NCBI RefSeq assembly: GCF_020379485.1
Contig: NC_063436.1
Location: 29,634,423 to 29,698,422, forward strand
DNA length: 64,000 nucleotides
From: Brassica napus
Lineage: Eukaryota > Streptophyta > Magnoliopsida > Brassicales > Brassicaceae
Direction: 5' to 3'
Every line of letters begins with the position of its first letter. Position 1 is the first letter of the stretch. The translations under genes and the position numbers were made by a program. The notes beneath the pieces were generated by a model. It saw only the letters and a list, made by a program, of their open reading frames with translations. It had not been told where the DNA came from and did not search any database. Shown in pieces: positions 1 to 9,232 of the stretch.

Positions 1-342
1 TAAGAGTTTTCCCACCGATTAAGTTTCGGCCCTAGGGTTTTCCGCATTGTAAAGGCGTATAAACAATTTAATTGAAAGATCCAAAAGTGAATTGTGTACG
101 AACAGCTTTTTATCGTAAAAATCTTAGAAAATAGAGAAAAATAAGAATTTTGGTTTTTGAAAGTACTATATAATTAGTTCCAAAACTACTGAATAAGATA
201 CATGATTTTTTTATGAGTACTTCTCCATTTCATGTGAACGCAGTCTCAAGCGCAGAAATTACATCTGAAACAATCTACAAGCTGTAAAACCAGCTTTAAA
301 AAACAATCTACAAGCTGTAATGAGGATAACTTTGTTACTTTA

Positions 343-357
343 GACCATCCACAACGG
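343..357 (+). repeat. Left terminal inverted repeat of the Harbinger element
   Basis: GACCATCCACAACGG follows the TTA target duplication directly. It matches the inward-read right terminus at 13 of 15 positions. Confidence 0.88.
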
Positions 358-1217
358 GATTCCTTAAAGGAATCCTTAGCGCAAATCCTTGGGTTTGTTT
401 TAATAAACTATTATTAATTATCCTAATTGAACTAAGGATTGGTCCGTGGAGAAGGATTTTAAGGATCAAGTCCTTGTGTACGTGTCATCGCTTGAGTGGG
501 TCGGTTTCGGTTTAGGGATTGGCTTGGGTAAAAAAAAAGAAAAACATTCTCGACGGAAGGAAAAAAAAAAAAAGAGCTCTGGAGAGAAAGGCGACATCGC
601 GGCGATCTCTCTCTCTCAGCTTGACGAAGGTAAATCCAGGCCTTAAAGTTGTAGATTTCTCGATTAAGATCAGTTTCCATCTTGTTTGTTGTCTAAAAAG
701 GGCTGGGTTGTGTAGTTTCGATCGATTTGGGAAAAGTTTTGAAATTAGGGTTTCCAAACTATCTCGGAGAAAATCGATTTCGGGATTCTTTACTTTTGTA
801 GATATGGTTTCCAAACAATTTTGGTTTCAATCGGAAGCAAATCTTCTCTTTATTTCTTATACGGTTAGAAATTCCATTTTTTGTTTCAATCGATTAACCG
901 TTTCAAAACCTTTTATTTTTTGAATCGAAACCTGTTCTTATTGATTTGTCATTTTTAATGTTTGCAATCGATTACGACGAGATTGTGTTATCTTAGGTTT
1001 ATTTGTGTTCGATTTCAATCTGTTCTTATGGATTTGTCATATTTGTTCTTATAAAATGATAATATTGGTTCCCTGGTCGTTGGTTTGATGATGATTATTG
1101 TTTATTGGTCGTTGGTTTGATGTTGGTTTGATACTCTTACAATCCGAGCCCATCTTACCATCCTTGGTCGTTGGTTTGCTGTATATAACTTGCATCATTT
1201 CTTTCAGGTAAACGAAT

Positions 1218-1820
1218 ATGGGACAGGATTACAGTTACAGCCAGCCATCTTCATCATCAAACTCTGTAGACATAACCTCCCTCCTTGAAGCAGAATGTCA
1301 GATGTACGCGGATGAAGCTGAGAGTAGCTACTTCAATGCTATGGCGACTGAGTACCAACCTCAACCAGAGGCTGATGATGGAATCCCGACTACATGCTAC
1401 TGTGGTGCGGAGCCTGTTATCCGATACTCTTACACTCCTAAAAACCCATACAGACGGTACTTTACGTGCGACAATGCTGAGGATGGAGACTGCCACGTTT
1501 GGAAATGGTGGGACGTGGCGGCCATGGAGGAGATGAGGGACTTTCAGAGGGAGCTTAGGCAGCTTAAGGGTCAAGTTAATGAGAGTGAGCATAAGCTGTG
1601 TATCCTCGAGAAGACAGTATCCGAGTTTTCAAAGAAGGAAGCAGGAGTTAAGCTAATGGTCTTTAGCTTAGTTTTAATAGGGTTGGTGTTACTGATTCTG
1701 CGTGGTGAGTTTCTGTTCCTTGTGATTCTTTCATCTCAGTTGGTTAGCAATATGATAGTTTCATCTCATTTTTCAGGAATATTTGGAAATGGTTCAAAGG
1801 AATGTCGCGCGTTTCTGTAA
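1218..1820 (+). CDS. GRF-type zinc-finger protein with C-terminal membrane segment (transposon cargo)
   Basis: A predicted protein of up to 200 residues. Residues 60-92 hold the GRF zinc-binding pattern C60-x-C62...C84...C92, with the aromatic residues around it (YRRYFTC, VWKWWD) usual for the family. A predicted coiled coil follows (about 104-140), then a hydrophobic stretch at about 147-167 that should cross a membrane. This matches the plant At4g04775-like GRF family, whose function is unknown; GRF fingers in other proteins bind single-stranded nucleic acid. A possible 72-bp in-frame intron (1705-1776, GT-AG) would shorten the tail to LRGIFGNGSKECRAFL. The start ATG follows a CAG acceptor-like site, so a 5' UTR intron is possible. 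It lies inside the Harbinger terminal repeats, upstream of and co-oriented with the two transposon genes, and is probably a captured or co-mobilised gene. Confidence 0.75.
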   Translation: MGQDYSYSQPSSSSNSVDITSLLEAECQMYADEAESSYFNAMATEYQPQPEADDGIPTTCYCGAEPVIRYSYTPKNPYRRYFTCDNAEDGDCHVWKWWDVAAMEEMRDFQRELRQLKGQVNESEHKLCILEKTVSEFSKKEAGVKLMVFSLVLIGLVLLILRGEFLFLVILSSQLVSNMIVSSHFSGIFGNGSKECRAFL

Positions 1821-2123
1821 TAAGGTAAGATATTGGCATTTTTTTCGTAGGGTATGTACTTAGTATTTTGAATTTTCCTAGGTTGAATTTTGCAAGCTAA
1901 AATCATTTAATGAATTGGTGTTAAATGATAATATTTTGCTATCAACCTTCCTATCTGTTCTGATTTGATTGGCTTTTATTGCTTCTTAGTTAGTACTTAA
2001 ACTTAGTCGAATACTTAATGTTCCAGCTTCCCAACTGCTTTGATTTGATTGCCTTAATTAGCTCTAAGTCATAGAAGGCTTACTTAAGCCTCTGTGTCGC
2101 TAGTAGAGTGGCACAGAGCAACC

Positions 2124-2957
2124 ATGGCTAACTCGTCAAGCTATGTTAACCTACTACATAGTCAACATCCAGTTGACCTTGAATCACCCGAACCTTTTTG
2201 GTTCGGTAGCCAAGGTGCTGATGAGGCTTATGGGATGTCTGGTAGCCAAGTTCCTGATACAGACGCTGCTGTGAAGTCAACTCCCCAAGCTGCTGAGAGG
2301 AGGAAATGGACTCAGATAGAGGATAGAATCCTTATTGGAGCATGGCTTAACACCAGTAAAGACCCGGTCGTGAGCAATGAGCAGAGAGCTGGAGCATTCT
2401 GGAAGCGGATTGTAGAGTACTACAACGCAAGCCCTCTCCTGGTTGGCAAAATAGAGAGAGAGCTGGTTTCTTGCAAGCAGAGATGGGCTCGGATTAACGA
2501 GCAAGTATCGAAGTTTGCTGGATGCTATGATGCGGCTCTTCGGGAGCAAAGAAGTGGTCAAAATGATGATGATGTGATGAAAGCTGCCTTAGACTTATTC
2601 TTCAACAATTACGAGTCCCAGTTCAAAATGGATCACTGCTGGAGGGAGCTGAGGCATGACCAGAAATGGTGCTCCATGTTTAAGGGTAAGGACAGTGGTA
2701 AGGAGAAGCGCAAAGTGGTGGATGTTGATACAGAAGAAGAGGCTGAGGGTAGACCTCTCGGAGTGAAGGCTGCGAAAGCTGATCTTAAGAAGAAGAAGAG
2801 TGGCAGAGAACAGGAGTTGTCAAAGTTACAAAGCGTTTTAGAACTGAAAGGACAACTGTCTAGGCAAAAGATCCTTGAACGTTTACTCGCGAAAAAGGAG
2901 CCTCTCTCTGAGATGGAAACAACTCTAAAACTCAAACTAATGTCTGAATTGATTTGA
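2124..2957 (+). CDS. Harbinger Myb/SANT-like (trihelix-like) accessory protein
   Basis: A 277-residue protein beginning at the first ATG (MANSSSYVN), in good context (accATGG). The open frame extends 30 bp further upstream without an ATG. About residues 60-150 form a Myb/SANT-like three-helix domain, with the landmark tryptophans in RRKWTQIEDRILIGAW, GAFWKRIVEYYN and CKQRWARIN. A Lys/Glu-rich, probably helical tail follows (KKKKSGREQELSKLQ). The family is often annotated as glutathione S-transferase T3-like or NAM-associated; this is a misnomer, and the protein is the Harbinger ORF1. In characterised systems ORF1 binds the element ends and brings the transposase into the nucleus. It is co-oriented with the transposase 1 kb downstream. 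The frame is undisrupted. Confidence 0.85.
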   Translation: MANSSSYVNLLHSQHPVDLESPEPFWFGSQGADEAYGMSGSQVPDTDAAVKSTPQAAERRKWTQIEDRILIGAWLNTSKDPVVSNEQRAGAFWKRIVEYYNASPLLVGKIERELVSCKQRWARINEQVSKFAGCYDAALREQRSGQNDDDVMKAALDLFFNNYESQFKMDHCWRELRHDQKWCSMFKGKDSGKEKRKVVDVDTEEEAEGRPLGVKAAKADLKKKKSGREQELSKLQSVLELKGQLSRQKILERLLAKKEPLSEMETTLKLKLMSELI

Positions 2958-3065
2958 TGTTTATCTGTTCGGTTTAAGGTATTACTGTTGTTTTGAGTAC
3001 TAATTTCTTTAAAACTAAACTAACTCTTCTCTTGATTCTCCTTGTTTCAGGTTAAGGCTGAAGTT

Positions 3066-3127
3066 GTCACGGGTGCATTAGGAGTAGGGAAAGTCACGGG
3101 TGCCTTAGGAGTACTGAAACTCACGGG
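3066..3127 (+). repeat. Short tandem repeat, about 33-bp unit
   Basis: Three successive CACGGGTKC...TTAGGAGTA-type units, the last truncated, lie just 3' of the Myb/SANT-like gene within the transposon. Confidence 0.7.
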
Positions 3128-3654
3128 TTCATCTCTTTCAGTTTATGTAGTATAAGTAGTTCTCGTTTGGTCTTTAGCTATGTATCACCTTCGCTTTCTT
3201 TCCTCTTCATCAAAACTTGACTTATGTTCTTGTGGTTTCTCGGAGATGTTGTAAGATGTTGCTACCATGATCTTCTAAAGTTCACAAAACCTGCTGATCT
3301 CTTGTAATATTTGCGTGTAAGAAGTTCTTCTCTTGATTCTCTTTGTATCAATATTAAATCTTGCTAGAATGTTATTGTTAACAGGATGGTCTCTTCATTC
3401 TGTTTCTATCAATATTAAAACTTGGTAGAATGTTATTGTAAAAAGGAGGTTCTCTTGGTAGTCTTTGAACTCAAATACTTGGTAGAATATTACAACTTGA
3501 TATACTGTTTTAGTAAAAAGGATATTAAGACTTCTCTTGCTTCCGATTGAAACCAAACGAATACACTCTTAATTTTAAGCGTAGGACTATTGATTATGTT
3601 AACATAAATTTGGAATAAAAATTTTGAACTTTTTTTTTTTAAAAAGATAATAAT

Positions 3655-3915
3655 TTAGACTTATACATAAAAATAACTTATATGGAAAATAACTTATACA
3701 TAAAAATAACTTATATGGAAAATAACTTATACATAAAAATAACTTATACATAATTTGAGATTATACATAAAAAAAAACGTATATGGGAAAAAACTTATAC
3801 ATAAAAATAACTTATACATAATTTGAGATTATACGTAAAAAAACGTATATGGGAAAAAACTTATACATATAAATAACTTATACATAATTTGAGATTATAC
3901 ATGAAAATTAACTTA
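3655..3915 (+). repeat. AT-rich tandem repeat array upstream of the transposase
   Basis: Repeated units built from ATAAAAATAACTTATA and AATTTGAGATTATAC alternate over about 260 bp and stop about 20 bp before the transposase start codon. They could be a satellite expansion in the transposase promoter or 5' UTR. Confidence 0.85.
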
Positions 3916-3937
3916 TATGTGAAATAACTCAAGCAGG

Positions 3938-5215
3938 ATGTCATCATCTTCATCCGATGGATTGGAAGAAAGATTAGACGAAGTTTTCGACGATATTTGC
4001 GAAGATACATTCAACGACATTCTCGAGGCCCAAACCAAGAAGCAAAAGAAACGTGCTTATATAGAACGAAACCGTGAAGCAGGACACAACCGTTTATGGA
4101 ATGACTACTTCACCGAAAATCCGACATATGAGGCACATTTTTTCAGACGCCGTTTCCGTATGAACAAGGAATTATTCATGCGTATTGTCTATGGCCTCTC
4201 ACAGAACGTTCCATTCTTTCAACAAAGAAGAGATGCTACCGGGAGGCTTGGTCTTTCTCCACTACAAAAATGTACGGCAGCAATTCGTATGCTTGCTTAT
4301 GGTTCTGCGGCCGACGCGGTAGACGAATATCTCCGACTAGGTGAGAGCACGGCACTTTCCTGTTTACATAATTTCACTGACGGAATAATACATTTATTTG
4401 GAAATGAGTATCTACGAAGACCCACAGCAGAGGATCTTCAGCGACTACTCGATATTGGAGAGACACGCGGGTTTCCTGGGATGGTTGGAAGCATTGACTG
4501 TATGCATTGGGAGTGGAAAAATTGCCCAACCTCTTGGAAAGGACAGTATGCACGTGGATCAAGCAAACCGACAATTGTCTTAGAGGCTGTAGCTTCACAA
4601 GATCTTTGGATATGGCACGCTTTTTTTGGTCCTCCAGGTACCTTAAACGATATTAATGTCCTTGATCGGTCTCCTGTTTTTGATGACATTATAGAAGGTC
4701 GAGCTCCAAGGTTAGAGTACGTGGTCAACGGACACAAATATAAGTTCGCTTACTACCTCACGGACGGTATATATCCAAAATGGTCAACATTTATCCAATC
4801 TATCACACTTCCTCAAGGTCCGAAAGCAAACTTATTTGCTAAAGTTCAAGAATCAGCCCGTAAAGATGTGGAGCGGGCTTTTGGAGTATTGCAAGCCCGA
4901 TTTGCGATTGTCAAAAACCCGGCTCTTACATGGGACAAAGAAAAGATAGCGAAAATTATGCGAGCATGTATCATACTACACAATATGATAGTTGAAAATG
5001 AACGCAATGGATATGCTCAAATCGACATCTCGGAATTTGAAGAAGGAAACGTCACCAGAAGTTCACAGGTGGAAACTGAAACCGACAGGCCTACAAATCT
5101 CAATAACATATTTGTCAATCAAAATCAGAAAGATCTTCGGGATAGGCGTATACATGAACAATTGAAAAAAGATTTAATTGAGCATATTTGGAACAAATTT
5201 GGTGATGAAGATTAA
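3938..5215 (+). CDS. PIF/Harbinger transposase (HARBI1-like DDE nuclease)
   Basis: A 425-residue single-exon protein. The N-terminal third carries the helix-turn-helix-like region (FFRRRFRMNKELFMRIV, then LQKCTAAIRMLAYG). The DDE_Tnp_4 nuclease core follows, with the catalytic triad at D187 (GSIDCMHWEWKN), D238 (PGTLNDINVL) and E312 (RKDVERAFGVLQARFAIV). The C-terminal ACIILHNMIVENE motif is also typical. Length and motif order match intact plant Harbinger transposases, and no stop or frameshift interrupts it. The enzyme should cut at the element termini and target TTA or TAA sites. Start codon: the first ATG of the frame, followed by a Ser/acidic leader. It acts with the Myb/SANT-like partner encoded upstream. 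Confidence 0.93.
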   Translation: MSSSSSDGLEERLDEVFDDICEDTFNDILEAQTKKQKKRAYIERNREAGHNRLWNDYFTENPTYEAHFFRRRFRMNKELFMRIVYGLSQNVPFFQQRRDATGRLGLSPLQKCTAAIRMLAYGSAADAVDEYLRLGESTALSCLHNFTDGIIHLFGNEYLRRPTAEDLQRLLDIGETRGFPGMVGSIDCMHWEWKNCPTSWKGQYARGSSKPTIVLEAVASQDLWIWHAFFGPPGTLNDINVLDRSPVFDDIIEGRAPRLEYVVNGHKYKFAYYLTDGIYPKWSTFIQSITLPQGPKANLFAKVQESARKDVERAFGVLQARFAIVKNPALTWDKEKIAKIMRACIILHNMIVENERNGYAQIDISEFEEGNVTRSSQVETETDRPTNLNNIFVNQNQKDLRDRRIHEQLKKDLIEHIWNKFGDED

Positions 5216-5430
5216 TAATTATTGTATCTTTGAGTTTAATTATTATATTTTTTTCCATCATGCAATAAATAAAAAATAAATTGCAATTTAAAAAAATTAA
5301 TTATTTTTTTATTCCTAAGGACTCCTAATTGGAAATCACCATTGCACACATTATTTTGACTAAAATCCTTAACTATTCAAAAAAAAAAAAAATTATTAAA
5401 CTAATCCTAAGGACTCCTCCCACAAATCCA

Positions 5431-5445
5431 CCATTGTGGATGCTC
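5431..5445 (-). repeat. Right terminal inverted repeat of the Harbinger element
   Basis: Reads GAGCATCCACAATGG inward and is followed outside by TTA at 5446-5448, matching the left target duplication. Confidence 0.88.
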
Positions 5446-5448
5446 TTA

Positions 5449-6237
5449 TATCTGCAAGAATAGTGTAGATGTTTGACCTTTTATGTAATAAGTCCATAAT
5501 AAAAAGGTCTTAGGGAAGGATAGCATTCCCGTGATGGAGGCCGTAGGGTTTGTATGATTGTGTACAGTCTTTTCATTTCACCTTGCCTTATGTTGTGCGA
5601 GACAGATCATCCCTAGCTTACTCTTCTAATATATTTATAGCAATTTACCAATCAATTATGTGTGTATTACAACTATATATACCAGACTTATATACCAACT
5701 TTCAAAACTAACACAAAATTCATGTTGAAGTATGTTTCTTTAATAACTTCTTGTGTTAGTGGATTTGGAGTGAATAAAAGAAGAAATTTTAACTTAATAA
5801 ATAAAAAAAGAATTTTAAAATAAAATTAAAATATCTTCTTAAATGATGTGAACCTAATTTAAAGCCTATGCCAAAAGCACATATAGGCTTTTGATTTCTG
5901 TATATCCCAATAGCATAAAATATACAAAGCCGAATTATCTTTACAATCATTTGCATTTGGATTTAAATAACCAAATGATTATAAACACAACCAATAGTAA
6001 GATAAAGATAGTTAGTGTTGAAACTAAACATCCGCATGCATAGAGCACTTAGATGAAAGTTAGATTATTAATTATTGAAAACCCTCGAAACTATCTGAAG
6101 AGACACATAGAATGGCTCCTTGGCATTTGGTTCAGCCCTTTTAGTTTATCTCATATATATAAGCATATGTTACACATCTTATTACATGCACTCACCCACA
6201 TTGTATTCAACTCTTATACACGCAAGCAATTGTGTTA
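5449..6237. other. Intergenic: 5' flank of the BAT1-like gene
   Basis: AT-rich sequence with no coding signal. It holds the BAT1-like promoter; a TATA-like stretch (CATATATATAAGC, near 6152) lies about 80 bp before the ATG. The Harbinger insertion ends about 790 bp upstream of that ATG. Confidence 0.6.
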
Positions 6238-8576
6238 ATGGCAACACATATTGATATCAACCAAAAGCTTAATGTATATCCAAGATCTCAAAACCAAGAC
6301 CAGAAGAAGCTAATCACTCTCTCCCACTTGGACCGTCAATGTCCTTTACTCATGTACTTGGTTTTCTTCTACAAGAAGACCACGATTCGTGACTTTGACT
6401 CGGTCTTTTCCGACCTGAAACTCGGGCTGGAAGAGACTCTGTCTGTCTGGTATCCCGCCGCCGGCAGGTTGGGTTTGGATGGAGGTGGCTGCAAGCTCAA
6501 CCTCCGGTGTAATAGGAGTGGTGCAGTCATGGTGGAGGCGGTGGCGACTGGTGTCAAGTTATCAGATCTTGGTGACTTGACTCAGTACAATGAGTTTTAT
6601 GAGACTTTGGTTTACAAGCCTTCCTTCGATGGTGATTTCTCTGCGATGCCTCTTGTTGTTGGCCAAGTAAGTTTTATCGTAAATACTATTCATCTTCGCA
6701 AGAATTATGCTTAATTATAAAGTATACGGGTAAATCTTGTGTTTTGCTTTATGTAATATTTTATGTGTAATAGATCAATGTTTTCATCAATATGATTCGT
6801 GGTCAATAAGAATATACCTAGACACAAACATTTCGTTCGCTTACAATAAAGAATTGTGAGATCAAAGTCGAGCTATAACGTACTTAGAAGGGGTTATAAA
6901 TAAGCAAGTCAATTTATTCTTGAAAGTTTTGTATGTTTTCTTGATTTGTGTAGGCGAAGCTAATATTCTATGTTTAGTCTTTAACGCAAGCATATTACCC
7001 CAGAAATTGGAAACCGTCTATTTTTATTTTATTATTAATAACAACAACAAAAATCTAAAGGATTTATTAATCCCTGTTCAGTGTTTGATCAACGACGTAT
7101 AATAAATGTAGGTGACAAAATTTGCATGTGGAGGTTACTCAGTTGGAATAGGTACAAGCCATTCACTATTTGATGGCATCTCAGCTTACGAATTCCTTCA
7201 TGCGTGGGCTTTCAACTCTCACAATCACGATAAATCCAATGGTAAGATTATTAATAAAAAGGATAATATGGTCATCAAACCGGTTCATGATCGAGGAAAT
7301 CTACTGGTTAACGGGGACACGAACCGGAGTCTCGGAGTAACCATGGCTGCAGCCATTTATCATCTGTACCAGCTGATCAAACAAGCCATGATGATCCATC
7401 AGGGGAAAAACCATAATTTCGAGTTAGCGGACTCTAGTTTTGTGATCAAAACATTCGACCTTAGTGGTGATGCGATAGAAACCATGATGAAGAAATCACC
7501 AGAAGGGTTCATGTGCTCCTCCTTTGAGTTTCTTGCTGCTCATTTGTGGAAGGTAAAATCAATAAAGTTATTTAAGAACTTATTATTTCTCTAAATTTCT
7601 TTATATTATGTGGCTTATTAATTAGTAAGTTGGTATTTTTTTTTCTTTATAGTTTCGTTTTCATAATAGTGCGCCTTTTAATTTCAAATGAAATCACCAT
7701 TTTGAATGTCTTTACGTAAACTTTATTTGTGGCATACTATAAAAGTAAAATAAATAAATCAAGAACTTTACTTATGTTTTATGTTTTTCTTGTAGTTGAA
7801 AAAAATGTTTTGTGTTTTTCTTGTAGTTGAAAAAAATGTTTTGTGTTTGCGTTTTAAATTTTGTCTAAACATGTTTTGAAAAAGGATAAATTATATTTTT
7901 CAAAAGAAAAAGAGATAAATTATCTTGCAAATATTTGAACAGTATTTTAACATGTAACACAAATGCAGTATTTGTATCAGAAATCATCAACGACAATATA
8001 ATAGTCATTAACATTAAGTCTTTTTAAAAAGTTATCAATTAACCGTATATCATATATATACAGGCGAGAACAAGGGCCTTGAGGTTGAGGAGAGACGCCA
8101 TGGTGTGTTTACAATTCGCGGTGGACATAAGGAAGAGGACGGTGCCACCACTGCCAGAAGGATATTCCGGCAACGCCTACGTGCTTGCCTCGGTGGCATC
8201 AACCGCCGGAGAACTACTCGAACAACTAACACTCGAGTCAATAGTTAAAAAGATAAGAGAAGCCAAGAACTCAGTTGACCAAGACTACATCAACGCGTAC
8301 ATGGAAGCGCTTGGAGGTAGTGAACAAAGAAATGACGGAAACCTCCCTCCTATCAAAGAACTAACCCTAGTCTCCGACTGGTCAAAAATGCCATTTCACA
8401 ACGTTGGCTTTGGCAACGGCGGCGAGCCGGCGGATTACGTGGCACCACTGTGTCCTCCGGTGCCACAAGTTGCTTACTTCATGAAGAACCCTAAAGATGC
8501 TAGAGGGGTTATTGTGAGGATTGGTTTGGACCCACAAGATGTTAGTGATTTTTCGAAGCATTTCCTTGGTTTTTAA
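6238..8576 (+). CDS. BAT1: BAHD acyltransferase, brassinosteroid-related acyltransferase 1-like
   Basis: Three exons, 6238-6666, 7112-7552 and 8064-8576, all joined in phase 0, give 460 residues. BAHD enzymes transfer acyl groups from acyl-CoA to alcohols or amines in the cytosol. Arabidopsis BAT1 (At4g31910) acylates brassinosteroids and lowers their activity. The catalytic HxxxDG motif is HSLFDG, with H160 and D164. The structural DFGWG motif near the C terminus is altered to NVGFG (residues 403-407). The N terminus (MATHIDINQKLNVYP) is typical of BAHD proteins. The start is the ATG at 6238; the frame extends upstream only through a GTG. The BAT1 assignment rests on family fit and on ARR10 as the next gene, as in Arabidopsis. 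No disruption was seen. Confidence 0.88.
7774..7850 (+). repeat. Tandem repeat in BAT1 intron 2
   Basis: Two full copies and one partial copy of a 31-bp unit (ATGTTTTRTGTTTTTCTTG plus AGTTGAAAAAA) lie within the second intron. Confidence 0.8.
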
Positions 8577-9232
8577 TAGGCTGATGTGATAATTAATCAG
8601 TAGAATCTTTGTTTAATTACTATTTTGTGTGAATATGGCTCCTCTATATGCATGCGTGTGCGCTAAAGACACTTTTATTGTAATTGGGTTATGATGGATG
8701 TATAATGACATTTATAATGCTTTGTGTATTTGTCGTTATCACTTTAGTTTCTCAATATATACTTTATCTCTTCCGGATTTTCTGGATATAAATATATAAA
8801 GTTATGCTATATGTTATCTTTGTAGACTTTTTCTTTAGGTCCCCAATGGACGCTTAAGCCTGGTTCTGGCCTATATGGGTTCAGTTTACAGTGTCTCATG
8901 GTTGAGATAGAGCTTATGTAAGAGAATGTTCATAACGAGTTACAAGATTGATAATTTATAGACTAATCTGATATAGTTTCTTTTAGTTGATGTAGCCAAA
9001 TTATTCTAGATAAAATTCGTTTTTTATGTACTGTTTAAAATTTATTAAACGCTTTTGGATCTCCCAAAGTTGCTAAAACCTGCGGGGAAACTTGTAAACA
9101 AGAGCTTGCAGTTTCTTTACAAAGAGAGAGCAAACAAAAAGACCAGAACCAAAGATAATACTAAATGATTGTGTTTGAAGAAAACACTCTTTCTCATGTT
9201 GACCAAGTACATAGAAAACATAAAACAGATTC
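8577..9232. other. Convergent intergenic region between BAT1 and ARR10
   Basis: Tail-to-tail spacer holding both 3' UTRs. No further coding or structured element was seen. Confidence 0.6.

Larger units (their letters stand above)
343..5445 (+). mobile_element. Complete PIF/Harbinger DNA transposon with three genes
   Basis: A 5.1-kb element bounded by imperfect terminal inverted repeats: GACCATCCACAACGG at the left end, and GAGCATCCACAATGG when the right end is read inward. It is flanked by a TTA direct repeat at 340-342 and 5446-5448, the 3-bp target duplication typical of PIF/Harbinger. Just inside the termini, a GGA(A/G)TCCTTAG motif also recurs in inverted orientation. Inside, all on the plus strand, lie a GRF zinc-finger gene, a Myb/SANT-like gene and a DDE transposase. 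All three frames are open and the DDE triad is present, so the copy looks recently active or still potentially autonomous. The first gene is not part of the usual two-gene Harbinger set. The rest is non-coding AT-rich sequence with local tandem repeats. Confidence 0.92.

Noticed and set aside
519..923. A 134-residue open frame near the left end of the Harbinger element
   Set aside because: Low-complexity Lys/Phe-rich translation with overlapping frames on both strands; no domain; more likely transposon 5' non-coding sequence.
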